Shown piece after piece: positions 8,116 through 15,269 of a DNA stretch of 34,732 bases. This DNA is from Myxococcales bacterium (GTDB lineage: Bacteria > Myxococcota_A > Polyangia > Polyangiales > Polyangiaceae), in NCBI GenBank assembly GCA_016212965.1, contig JACRDA010000303.1, forward strand, positions 1 to 34,732. The letters are read 5' to 3'. Within the stretch, counting starts at the first letter, position 1; each line of letters opens with the position of its first letter. The translations under genes and the position numbers were made by a program. The notes under the pieces are model-generated. The model was not told the origin of the DNA, searched no databases, and saw only the letters and a program-made list of their open reading frames with translations.

Positions 8116-8128
8116 GGCGGTGGTCGAG

Positions 8129-8160
8129 GGCTCATCGCGCCGCGGCCCCCGCGCCACAAG
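8129..8160 (-). repeat. 32-bp repeat, copy A, upstream of the GST gene
   Basis: This segment matches 9145-9176 at 31 of 32 bases in the same orientation (one C/G difference at position 19). On the minus strand it begins CTTGTGGCGCGGG and ends GCGCGATGAGCC. Both copies lie upstream of a minus-strand start codon, 14 bases before the GST start here and 29 bases before the lipoprotein start for copy B. That position suggests a shared promoter or operator, or a recent local duplication. Confidence 0.85.
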
Positions 8161-8168
8161 GGTCCTCA

Positions 8169-9116
8169 TCAGCGGTACTTGAACGCCGCGGCGTCGAACT
8201 TCAACGTTCGCTCGCGGCGCTGCAGAATGTTCGTGATCGGAACGGCCTCGGTGACGAGCAGCTCGGCGGGCGGCGGGCCGGTGATCTCGACCGCCTTCGG
8301 CACCGCGTCGTCGGGCAGCGCCTGCCACTCGTCCTGGTAGAGGGTGTCGACCTTGCCGCGCTCCGCCGTGAGCACGAGCCAATGCGCCCGCACCTTGTTC
8401 GGCGCGAAGCAGCCGAGCCCGCAGGTGCCGCCGGTCTGGTACTGCACCACCACGTCGTGAAAGGCGGCCGAGTGGATCGGCTTCGTCTCCACCTCGACCG
8501 GTCCGATGACGTTCGGGTCGAAGCTGCGGTAGCCGAGGCCCCGGACGCCGCCCGCGGCCGCATCGAGCACGACCACGAAGGTCGTGGTGGTGAAGTTGCC
8601 GTCGAGCCCGACCGTGGTCGTGTCCTCGATGGCGATGGTGGCCACGCCCTCGTCGTCCGAGTCGCCGTCGAGGTTGGCCAGCACGACGGCGTGGGTCTGA
8701 CCGAGGGCGGCCGCGAGCTCTTCGGCCGAATGGCCGACCGTGCGGCCGTAGGCCTGGCCACGGCGTGCGTGCGCGAGGTCTCTGGGCGTCACGCCCCAGC
8801 GGCGGAGCGCGCCCTCCGCGTCCTCGAAGGACTGGATGGCGCCGAGCTCTGCCGCGATGGGCGATGCGGCGACGGGGGGAGTCGCCGGAGCGGAGCTCGT
8901 CGCCGCGGGCGGCGCGCTCGGCTCGCCGACGGGCGCGCTCGGCTCGCCCGGTGCTGCGGCGCTTGCGGATCCGGTGGCGATCGCGGTGCGGGTCGCCACG
9001 GACGACGTCGGCGCCGCGGGTGGCTGCGCCGGGGCGGTCGCCTCGCGGGCGCACGCGGCACCCGCGGCGAGCGCACTCGCCAGTGCGACCTGGAGGGTCC
9101 GGACGTTGTTTCGCAT
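8169..9116 (-). CDS. Putative lipoprotein with Asp-rich FG-GAP-like segment
   Basis: 315 aa from the ATG at 9116, preceded by GAGGAGATC (strong ribosome site). The N-terminus is an export signal ending AAGAACARE, a plausible but weak lipobox with Cys about 22. Residues about 25-85 are an Ala/Pro/Ser/Thr linker. The folded part contains VVLANLDGDSDDEGVATIAI, an acidic loop like the calcium-binding loops of FG-GAP/EF-hand-like proteins, and later VQYQTGGTCGLGCFAPNKV with a close Cys pair. The stop overlaps a possible upstream ATG of the GST gene, so the two may be co-transcribed. I do not recognise the family; a periplasmic or surface role is inferred from the signal only. Confidence 0.85.
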   Translation of the reverse strand: MRNNVRTLQVALASALAAGAACAREATAPAQPPAAPTSSVATRTAIATGSASAAAPGEPSAPVGEPSAPPAATSSAPATPPVAASPIAAELGAIQSFEDAEGALRRWGVTPRDLAHARRGQAYGRTVGHSAEELAAALGQTHAVVLANLDGDSDDEGVATIAIEDTTTVGLDGNFTTTTFVVVLDAAAGGVRGLGYRSFDPNVIGPVEVETKPIHSAAFHDVVVQYQTGGTCGLGCFAPNKVRAHWLVLTAERGKVDTLYQDEWQALPDDAVPKAVEITGPPPAELLVTEAVPITNILQRRERTLKFDAAAFKYR

Positions 9117-9144
9117 GATCTCCTCGGCCCGCTGAGTTGCGGAC

Positions 9145-9176
9145 GGCTCATCGCGCCGCGGCGCCCGCGCCACAAG
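9145..9176 (-). repeat. 32-bp repeat, copy B, upstream of the lipoprotein gene 8169-9116
   Basis: This is the partner of 8129-8160, with 31 of 32 bases identical. It sits in the divergent interval between the minus-strand lipoprotein (start 9116) and the plus-strand genes that begin at 9254 or 9379. If it is a promoter element, it could serve the minus-strand gene. No convincing sigma-70 hexamers or sigma-54 GG/GC elements with correct spacing are visible inside it. Confidence 0.85.
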
Positions 9177-9253
9177 AGCTGCGTCCGCGCCTCGCGCCGG
9201 GCTGCCGGCGCGCCGGGGCGCGAGGGGGCGGGCCGTGGTACCTTCGGTCTCCC

Positions 9254-9382
9254 ATGCGGCGCGCGCTCTTTCTCGCAGGCGTGACCTTCTCGGCGGTGCT
9301 CCTCGGCGCGGCCTCGAGCGGTGGCGACGAGGAGGCGCCGGGCACGGGCGGAGCCCTAGCCGCCGGGTACGAGGACGCGTGA
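9254..9382 (+). CDS. Possible small exported peptide overlapping the DUF2505 gene
   Basis: A 42-codon frame starts at ATG 9254: MRRALFLAGVTFSAVLLGAA looks like a signal peptide or single membrane helix, followed by a short Gly/Asp/Glu-rich tail. Its TGA stop overlaps the GTG start of the next gene (GTGA), as in translationally coupled pairs. There is no clear ribosome site before it. It could instead be untranslated leader that is open by chance in GC-rich DNA, so confidence is low. Confidence 0.35.
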   Translation: MRRALFLAGVTFSAVLLGAASSGGDEEAPGTGGALAAGYEDA

Positions 9383-9873
9383 AGTACCGCATCGAGCACG
9401 AGTTTCGCGGGATCGATCGGCCCGGCTACGAGCAGCTCTACTTCGACGAGCGCTTCCAGAGCGCGCTCGCCGTCGCGGTGAAGCTCGGGCGCACGGTGGT
9501 GCGCCTCGAGCGCGGCCCGGAGCGCATCGTGCGCCACGTACGGCTCGAGCCCGAGCGCGAGATCCCGGCGCCCATGGCGAAGCTGCTCGGCGGCAAGAAG
9601 CTCACCCTCGACGAGGAGCTCGAGTACGAGGTGGGCCGCTACCGCGGGCGTTTCCGCACGACGCCCGGCGTGCTGCCCGGCAAGGTCTCCATCGCGGGGA
9701 CGCTCGCCTTCGAGGCGGCGCCCGGTGGCGTGCGGCGCATCGTCGAGGGGGAGATCGTGGTCTCGGTGTTCGCCATCGGCGGCATGGTCGAGAAGCACGT
9801 CGTCGGCAACCTGGAGAAGAGCTATGGCGACGCCGCGGCGTTCACCGAGAAGTGGCTCGAGGGCGCGCGCTGA
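9379..9873 (+). CDS. DUF2505 domain-containing protein
   Basis: 164 aa from the GTG at 9379, preceded by GAGGA a few bases upstream. An upstream extension of the frame to 9235 has unnatural Arg-rich composition and was dropped. The whole length matches the DUF2505 pattern, a START/SRPBCC-like fold of about 160 residues: it opens with VKYRIEHEF, has the central strand RIVRHVRLEPEREIP, paired strands LEYEVGRYRGRFRTTPG and KVSIAGTLAFEAAPGGVRRIVEGEIVVSV, and a C-terminal helix IGGMVEKHVVGNLEKSYGDAAAFTEKWL. Such folds often bind hydrophobic ligands; none is known here. The sixA gene begins 23 bases after its stop, so they are probably co-transcribed. Confidence 0.88.
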   Translation: MKYRIEHEFRGIDRPGYEQLYFDERFQSALAVAVKLGRTVVRLERGPERIVRHVRLEPEREIPAPMAKLLGGKKLTLDEELEYEVGRYRGRFRTTPGVLPGKVSIAGTLAFEAAPGGVRRIVEGEIVVSVFAIGGMVEKHVVGNLEKSYGDAAAFTEKWLEGAR

Positions 9874-9896
9874 GCTCGCACGCGGAGGCAGGGAAC

Positions 9897-10355
9897 ATGG
9901 CGCTCTTTCTGGTACAGCATGGCAGGACTCCCGAGTCCGACGATCCGGAGCGCGGGCTCAGCGACGAGGGCCGCGCGGACGTGACGCGCATCGGCACGGT
10001 GGCGAAGGGCTACGGCGTGGCCCCCGCGCGCATCTTCCACGGCGGCAAGCCGCGGGCGAAGGAGACGGCGAAGCTCCTCGCCGAGCTGCTCGCGCCCGCG
10101 GGCGGTGTCGTGGCGCGGCAGGGCCTCGCTCCCGGCGACGACCCCGGCGCGCTCCGCGCCTACCTCGACCCCGCCGAGAACCTCATGCTCGTCGGGCACG
10201 TGCCGTTCCTCGAGCAGCTCACGGGGCTGCTCGTGACCGGCACGGCCGAGCGGCGCGTGGTGCGCTTCCAGCCGGGCGGCATCGTGTGCCTCGACCGCGA
10301 GCCCGAGCGGCGCTCGTGGTTCGTGAAGTGGATGCTGCAGCCGCACATCGACTGA
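9897..10355 (+). CDS. sixA: SixA-type phosphohistidine phosphatase (histidine phosphatase superfamily)
   Basis: 152 aa from the ATG at 9897, with GGAGG about 9 bases upstream. The usual catalytic RHG motif appears as LVQHGRT, so the catalytic histidine is present but the neighbouring Arg is Gln. The second active-site elements are present: SDEGRADV near residue 22, GGKPRAKETAKLL near 45 and the second catalytic His in LMLVGHVPFLEQL near 100. The small size without an extra helical domain fits the SixA subgroup, which dephosphorylates phosphohistidine in signalling proteins. A Gln-containing variant is, to my recollection, a recurring SixA-like subtype, but activity should not be assumed. Confidence 0.88.
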   Translation: MALFLVQHGRTPESDDPERGLSDEGRADVTRIGTVAKGYGVAPARIFHGGKPRAKETAKLLAELLAPAGGVVARQGLAPGDDPGALRAYLDPAENLMLVGHVPFLEQLTGLLVTGTAERRVVRFQPGGIVCLDREPERRSWFVKWMLQPHID

Positions 10356-10378
10356 CGCGCGCCCCCGCGCCGGCGTCC

Positions 10379-11638
10379 TCAGCCCTCGTCGCTCCCGGCG
10401 GGCTCGGCGGCGGGCGTCGGAGCCGCGGGCGGCGCGCGCCACACGTCGCCGTCGACGAGGCGCGTCACCATCATGGCCGCGACGTTGTCGCCGGTTGCGT
10501 TGAGCAGCGTCGCCACCGGGTCGATGAGGATGCTGATGGCCGCCAGGAGCGGCAGCGTCTCGGGCGGAAAGCCGAACACCGACAGGATGAGCAGCTCGCC
10601 GAGCATGCCGCCGCTCGGGATGGCGCCCATCACGACGCCGACGAGCACGGCGACCCCCACGGTCGCGAAGAGCTCGCCGGCGCCGAGCGGCTGGCCGAAG
10701 AGGCTCAGCGCGAAGAGGATCTTGGCGACGCCGCCGATGACCGAGCCGTCCTTGTGGAGGGCCGCGCCGACCGGGATCACGACCTCGCACACGTCCTCGG
10801 GCACGCCCATCTTCGGCGCTGCCTCGAGGTTCACCGGCATGGTGGCCATGCTCGAGCAGGTGCCGAGGGCCGTGAGCGAGGGCTTCAGCATGTGGGCCCA
10901 GAAGCGCGCGAGCCCGCGCGTGCGGCCCGCGGCGTAGGCGTAGGCCGAGAAGCCGAAGACGAAGTACAGGCCCGCGAAGGCGTAGTAGGCGACGAAGACC
11001 GCGAGGTAGCTCGTGGCGAGCTCGGCGCCGGTGTCGACGAAGGTCGCGCCGAACCACGCGAAGAGCCCCACGGGCGCGAGGTAGAGCACGTAGTCGACGA
11101 GGCGCAGGAAGACGGCCGCGCCGCCCGAGAGCATGCGCCCGAAGTCCGCGGCCTTGTCCTTCTGCTGCAGGGTCGCGAGCCCGACCGCCACGGCGAAGAG
11201 GATGAGCGGCAGCATGGACTTTCGCGAGATGAGCTCGGGAAAGTCCGACACGCTGACGGCGCGCACGAGCTGCTCGGCGAGCGACGGCGGCGCGGCGAGC
11301 TCGGGGGCGCGGAGCTCGAGACCGGCGCCCGGGGCGGGCTCGACCACCAGCATGAAGACGAGGGCACCCGCGGCGGCGACGAGGCTCGTGAACAGGAACA
11401 CGCCGAGCATGCTCCCCGAGATGCGGCCGAGCTTCTTCGTGCTGCGGGTCGAAGCGATGGCCGCGCTCACCGTGAAGAAGGTGAGCGGCACGACGAGCAT
11501 GAAGATGAGGTTGAGGAACAGATCGCCGAGCGGTCGCAGCGCCTTGGCCGTCGCGGGCGAGGTCTGACCGAGCGCCATCCCCGCCGCGATCGACAGGATG
11601 AGCAGGAGCGAGAAGCCGTGCGCGCGCAAGAGCCGCAT
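10379..11638 (-). CDS. Dicarboxylate/amino acid:cation symporter (DAACS family)
   Basis: 419 aa, close to the family's usual 420-450. Multiple membrane segments run from FSLLLILSIAAGMALG onward. The first re-entrant hairpin carries GTCSSMATMPVNLEAAP (about 256-272), corresponding to the Ser-rich SSxxTLP motif. A conserved helix VIPVGAALHKDGSVIGGVAKILFAL follows. The second hairpin has AIPSGGMLGELLIL, and a late helix has DPVATLLNATGDNVAAMMV, where the Asn and Asp match the cation/substrate site of GltP/GltPh-type transporters. It should take up a dicarboxylate or acidic/neutral amino acid with Na+ or H+ at the inner membrane; the exact substrate cannot be read. It is convergent with sixA and 56 bases downstream of the fibro-slime gene. 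Confidence 0.95.
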   Translation of the reverse strand: MRLLRAHGFSLLLILSIAAGMALGQTSPATAKALRPLGDLFLNLIFMLVVPLTFFTVSAAIASTRSTKKLGRISGSMLGVFLFTSLVAAAGALVFMLVVEPAPGAGLELRAPELAAPPSLAEQLVRAVSVSDFPELISRKSMLPLILFAVAVGLATLQQKDKAADFGRMLSGGAAVFLRLVDYVLYLAPVGLFAWFGATFVDTGAELATSYLAVFVAYYAFAGLYFVFGFSAYAYAAGRTRGLARFWAHMLKPSLTALGTCSSMATMPVNLEAAPKMGVPEDVCEVVIPVGAALHKDGSVIGGVAKILFALSLFGQPLGAGELFATVGVAVLVGVVMGAIPSGGMLGELLILSVFGFPPETLPLLAAISILIDPVATLLNATGDNVAAMMVTRLVDGDVWRAPPAAPTPAAEPAGSDEG

Positions 11639-11694
11639 GCGCCGGGCATCCTAGAGGGGTGCGAGCCGCGCGGCCACCGGGGAGCGCGCGTGCG

Positions 11695-12552
11695 TCAGTG
11701 CACCTCGCCGCCGCCGCAGTCCACGAAGGCGAGCGTCGTGTCGATGCGGAAGTTCGACTCGGTCGTGTGTCGCTCGGCGAAGAACACGTCGAGCGTGTAG
11801 ATCTCGCCCGGGGTGAGACCGAGGGCCGCGGCCGAGGCGTCGAGATCGACCTCGCTCGACATGGCGCCGTGCACGCCGCCGAGGTCGATGGCGAGCCGGC
11901 CATGGATGAACGTGAAGAGGTCGTCGTCGCCCGTGAAGCGGAAGATCTCCCCGCCCTGGTAGAGGAACTTCGTGTGGAGCTCGAAGGTGAAGTGGTAGTT
12001 GTGCGCGTTGCCCTCGGCGCCGAAGCCCTGACCGTCGAGCGGGAAGAAGGCCGAGTTGTCGTAGGTGCGCACGTCGCCCGCGCCCTCGGCCAGCGTCAGC
12101 GTGAACGGCACCGCGACGTTCACGCCCGGCACGTCGTGGAACCACTCGGCGAAGTAGCCCGGTCCGTGGGTGGTGATCGTGCCGCCGGGCCCGCCGGCGT
12201 AAGTGGGCCGGCCGTCGGCGCCGAGCGTCGGGGCGACGAGCCCGGGGTCGACCGCGATCGCGTACTCGAAGTCGGGGTGCGCGGTCGTGAAGTCGCGCAG
12301 CGTGCCGGTGAGATCGGAGCCGCAGAAGCCGTTGCCGCTCGGGATGCCGCCACCCTGGCCCTGGCCGCCGACCGCGAGGCCGAGATCGCCGCCCGTGCCG
12401 CCGTGCGCGGCGCCGGTACCGCTCGCGGCGGTGCCGTCGCCGCCGGTGCCGGCGCCACTCGGATCGAGGAGCGAGCCGTCCCCCTGCCCGCACGCCACCG
12501 CGAGGCCGGTGCACAAAAAGCCCATCGCTCCGAGCGCCCATGCACGCTTCAT
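11695..12552 (-). CDS. Fibro-slime domain lipoprotein
   Basis: 285 aa from the ATG at 12552, chosen because GGAGG lies 5 bases upstream and a lipoprotein signal starts there (MKRAWALGAMGFLCTGLAVAC). A Gly/Ala/Thr/Gln-rich stalk of about 60 residues follows. The rest, about 85-280, is a fibro-slime domain: LTGTLRDFTTAHPDFE at its start, FAEWFHDVPGVN, FTFELHTKFLYQGGEIFRFTGDDDLFTFI, LAIDLGGVHG, and the closing GEIYTLDVFFAERHTTESNF. This fold is related to PA14 and is typical of surface or extracellular-matrix proteins that bind carbohydrates. The product is likely lipid-anchored at the cell surface. Ligand unknown. Confidence 0.93.
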   Translation of the reverse strand: MKRAWALGAMGFLCTGLAVACGQGDGSLLDPSGAGTGGDGTAASGTGAAHGGTGGDLGLAVGGQGQGGGIPSGNGFCGSDLTGTLRDFTTAHPDFEYAIAVDPGLVAPTLGADGRPTYAGGPGGTITTHGPGYFAEWFHDVPGVNVAVPFTLTLAEGAGDVRTYDNSAFFPLDGQGFGAEGNAHNYHFTFELHTKFLYQGGEIFRFTGDDDLFTFIHGRLAIDLGGVHGAMSSEVDLDASAAALGLTPGEIYTLDVFFAERHTTESNFRIDTTLAFVDCGGGEVH

Positions 12553-12949
12553 GACGGCCTCCATCGCTCCCCGCGCCGCGTCGTGCGAACGCGCCAACCG
12601 GATGCCGTTGCAATGGTGGGGCCAGGGGCCGGTGCGCGCGGCCGCGGATGGAAAATGGACGCTGTGCGCGCCAAATCGCGGCCCGCTCTGGCGCGCGGCC
12701 GCAAGCGCGGCCGTCGCGTGCGGGGCGCGCGCGATCCACCTGGTCGCGTGGTGATCCGGCGCGGGCGATGCGCGCGGCACGGGCCCATGGCCGCGAGCGC
12801 CGTCGCGCAACCCGCGTCGCGCACGCGGCGTGTACCGCGAGAACACGGCGAGCCACGCGCGCGCTGAACCGGGCAGCGCGGCGCGTCATCTCACCTGCCG
12901 AACACGCCGCGACGACGCGGCGCCGGACGGATACAGGAGCAAGACAATC
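12553..12949. other. 397-bp gene-free divergent interval
   Basis: This interval lies between the fibro-slime gene (minus) and the DUF5666-like lipoprotein gene (plus), so it should hold both promoters. I see no tRNA, no small gene with coding-like composition and no clear promoter hexamers. A 12-base direct repeat containing GCGGCCGC occurs at 12634-12645 and 12691-12702, with a short AT-richer patch (GGAAAATGGAC) between. Open frames through it are Arg-rich and look non-coding. Confidence 0.6.
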
Positions 12950-13672
12950 ATGAAGCGAGCCGTGCAGGCATCGATGTGGACGCTGGGGATGTGGTTGGTG
13001 GGTTGCCAGGGCGCGCCGGGCGGCGTGGGCACCGCGGCGCAGGCGCTGACGGCGCCGGAGCTCGCGGCGACGCTCGCGGGCGGGGCGCAGCGCATCGAGA
13101 TCAAGCTCGATGCGTCGATGAACGCGCTCGAGGTGGAGCTCGAGCCCGGACACGGCGAGGAGCACGTGCAGGGGCGCGTCCTCGCGGTCGACGCCACGGG
13201 CAGCGTGACCCTCGACGTCGGCGGGCTCGTGGTTGCCTTCGACGCCGCGACACGCCTGCGCGACGCGAGCGGCGCGGATGCGATGGCCGCCGCCTGGGTC
13301 GCGACCCTCGAGACCGCGCTCGCGTCGGGGACGCCCGTCTTCGCGCGCGCCTCGCGCCCGCTGCCGGCCGTGCCCGCGGCGCCCGGCGACGCGAGCTTCG
13401 TCGCGAGCGATCTGCGCCTCGAGGGCGCGCTCGACGAGGCGAAGATCGAGCTCCTGGTGGACGCGGACAACTTCACGCTGTCCGCGGACGGCGGCACCTT
13501 CGAGGTGCTCGGCGAGATCGTCCACGTGTCGGCCGAGACCGAGCTCTGGTCGGACGACGTCGACGGCGAGGGCAGCGACGACGCGGCCGACGACGGCCCC
13601 GACTCGGCCGACGACCACGGCGGCGGCTCCGGCGGCAGCGACGACCCGGCCGGGAGCGAGACGCCGGGCTGA
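12950..13672 (+). CDS. Lipoprotein with DUF5666-like domain
   Basis: 240 aa from the ATG at 12950, with AGGAG about 10 bases upstream. The signal MKRAVQASMWTLGMWLVGC gives lipid Cys about 19. The central part contains VQGRVLAVDATGSVTLDVGGLVVAFDAATRLRDASG (described here as two abutting strands plus loop), which resembles DUF5666 small barrel domains. A second weaker copy may follow (ADNFTLSADGGTFEVLGEIVHVSAETEL). The C-terminus is very acidic and Gly/Ser-rich (about 205-240) and probably disordered. The role is unknown; it is likely anchored in the envelope. It is convergent with the TerB-like gene. Confidence 0.85.
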   Translation: MKRAVQASMWTLGMWLVGCQGAPGGVGTAAQALTAPELAATLAGGAQRIEIKLDASMNALEVELEPGHGEEHVQGRVLAVDATGSVTLDVGGLVVAFDAATRLRDASGADAMAAAWVATLETALASGTPVFARASRPLPAVPAAPGDASFVASDLRLEGALDEAKIELLVDADNFTLSADGGTFEVLGEIVHVSAETELWSDDVDGEGSDDAADDGPDSADDHGGGSGGSDDPAGSETPG

Positions 13673-13679
13673 CGGAACG

Positions 13680-13695
13680 GCGCTCGCGCGAGCGC
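13680..13695. terminator. 16-bp perfect palindrome between convergent genes
   Basis: GCGCTCGCGCGAGCGC is fully self-complementary and begins 8 bases after the stop of the plus-strand lipoprotein, in the 52-bp gap before the convergent TerB-like gene's stop. The location suits a bidirectional terminator, but there is no T-run and such palindromes are frequent in DNA of this composition. Confidence 0.3.
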
Positions 13696-13724
13696 GTGGC
13701 GGCGCAGGCCCCGGGAGCGTCCCC

Positions 13725-14108
13725 TCAGGGAGTGCTCGCGGGGCCGCGCTCGGCGTAGATCTCGAGGCGCCGCGCGATGCGCTGCTCCATGACGACGGCG
13801 TCGATGCCCATCGCGGCCGCCGCGACGAGCAGGTACACGCGCTCGCGCGCGTCGACGACGCCGTCGGCGACCGCGGCCTCGACGAGCAGGGCGGCGACCT
13901 TCACGCGGGCGTCCTCGGGCAGGGCGCGGAGCGCGGCCGAGGCCTCGCCGACCGGGATGGGCTCGAGGGTCGCCCACTCGTCCGTCGGCAGGCCGCAGCG
14001 CGCGTAGACGCGCTGCAGAAAGGACTGCTCGGCCTCGGAGAAATGCTCGTCCGACACGAGGATGCCGGCCACGAGCTGGCAGATCTTGATGCGGTCTGCG
14101 GCGGTCAC
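13725..14108 (-). CDS. TerB-like (tellurite resistance TerB family) protein
   Basis: 127 aa from a GTG at 14108. It is all-helical with two similar halves, each carrying an acidic turn at the end of a helix: LVAGILVSDEHFSEAEQSFLQRV (about 13-35) and LLVEAAVADGVVDARERVYLL (about 73-93). This pair of D-rich turns is the hallmark of the TerB/DUF533 fold, which can bind metal ions. It has no signal or membrane helix, so it is cytosolic. No other ter genes are nearby, so a role in tellurite resistance should not be assumed. It lies downstream of the CBM9-like lipoprotein gene on the same strand, with a 75-bp GC-rich gap. Confidence 0.87.
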   Translation of the reverse strand: MTAADRIKICQLVAGILVSDEHFSEAEQSFLQRVYARCGLPTDEWATLEPIPVGEASAALRALPEDARVKVAALLVEAAVADGVVDARERVYLLVAAAAMGIDAVVMEQRIARRLEIYAERGPASTP

Positions 14109-14183
14109 CAGGCCCAGGTTACACGCCGCGCGCGGCGAGGCAATGCGCCGCGCGCCGGCCCGCGCGCCCGCGCGCCCGCGTGG

Positions 14184-15158
14184 TCAAAGCGGCGTGTAGG
14201 TGGTCGGCACGCCCGGACCGGAGAGATCGAACTCGAAGTAGTGGGCGTAGTTCCGGTCGTAGCCGTCCACGTAGGAGTTGGACGGCACGGCCGCGTAGCT
14301 CGCCTCGACGCCGTTCGCGCGGTTGATCATGCCGAGGTGCAGATCGACCACGCTCGGGCTGCCGATGTCGGCGAGCGGGATGCGCAGCTCGAGGTAGGTG
14401 CCGCTCTTGTACACGTCGCCGGCGAAGACCCACGCGGCGTCGAGCCAGGTCGCGCCGTTCCACTGGTAGGCGACGGTGTCGTTGTTGGCAGCGCTCCAGT
14501 GCAGGTGCCAGCGCGCCCCGAAGGGAAGCGTCGGCTGCTGGGTGTTGTACGTGTAGCCCGCCGTCGTGCCGGAGGGCCCGCCGATGTAGAGCACCACGAG
14601 CTTGTTCGCGTCGTTGCTCGCGATGTCGGGCCCCTGCATGCCCACGTAGAGGTAGGTCGAGTCCCAGGCGAAGAAGCCGTAGTAGGACTCGTCGGGCGGA
14701 TTCGGGTTGCCGTCCATCGACGACGAGTTGAAGCGCTCGTCGGCGACGACGAAGTCGTTCACGCCGTTGTCGGCGAGGTTCACGGTGTGCTGGTAGATCA
14801 CGCCGCCTCCGCCCGCGCCGCCGCTGCCCCCGGCGCCGCCGCTGCCCCCGGCGCCCCCGGCCCCGCCCGAGCCGGTGCTCGAGGTGGTGCTCGACGAGGT
14901 GGTCGACGAGCTCGTCGTGGTCGACGAGGTGGTGGTCGTGCCGCCCGCGCCGCCGCCGCCCTGGCTCGTGCCGCCGGTCGCGCCCGACGACGAGGTCGTC
15001 CAGCTCGTCGTCGCGCCGCCGCTGCCCCCGGTGCCGCTCTTCTCGCCCTTGGCGCACGCGGCGGCGGACAGGAGCGCGAGCGGCACGGTGAGCAGCGCGG
15101 CGCCGACGAGGAGCGCGGCGGGGGGCGGTTGGGTCGCGCGAGGTCGACGAGAAGGCAT
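14184..15158 (-). CDS. Lipoprotein with CBM9/DOMON-like beta-sandwich domain
   Basis: 324 aa from the ATG at 15158. A signal ending LLSAAACAKG gives a probable lipid Cys about 35. Residues about 40-120 are an extreme low-complexity stalk of Gly, Ser and Thr. The folded part, about 122-324, looks like a family 9 carbohydrate-binding or DOMON-type sandwich: it starts HTVNLADNGVNDF, then AWDSTYLYVGMQGPDI, KLVVLYIGG, GARWHLHWSAANN, and the characteristic late strand pair TYLELRIPLADIGSP / VDLHLGMINRA. Such domains bind sugars or haem. It is lipid-anchored and probably surface-exposed on its stalk. The DNA encoding the stalk (about 14810-15050) is trinucleotide-rich. Confidence 0.88.
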   Translation of the reverse strand: MPSRRPRATQPPPAALLVGAALLTVPLALLSAAACAKGEKSGTGGSGGATTSWTTSSSGATGGTSQGGGGAGGTTTTSSTTTSSSTTSSSTTSSTGSGGAGGAGGSGGAGGSGGAGGGGVIYQHTVNLADNGVNDFVVADERFNSSSMDGNPNPPDESYYGFFAWDSTYLYVGMQGPDIASNDANKLVVLYIGGPSGTTAGYTYNTQQPTLPFGARWHLHWSAANNDTVAYQWNGATWLDAAWVFAGDVYKSGTYLELRIPLADIGSPSVVDLHLGMINRANGVEASYAAVPSNSYVDGYDRNYAHYFEFDLSGPGVPTTYTPL

Positions 15159-15269
15159 GCGCCAGTTTTACGCCCGGAGTCGGCCGTTGGAAAGGCGCGG
15201 GCAGGATCGGGGGGGCCGCTCCCGGCGGGCTTGCGGCGGCGCGCCAGTCGCACGATACGGCGCCTCACC

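Noticed and set aside
13725..14108. Tellurite resistance locus
   Set aside because: Only a single TerB-fold gene is present, with no other ter genes, so the resistance function is not supported.
14810..15050. Trinucleotide-rich DNA as a non-coding microsatellite
   Set aside because: It is in frame inside the CBM9-like lipoprotein and encodes its Ser/Thr/Gly stalk. The same holds for about 17450-17640.
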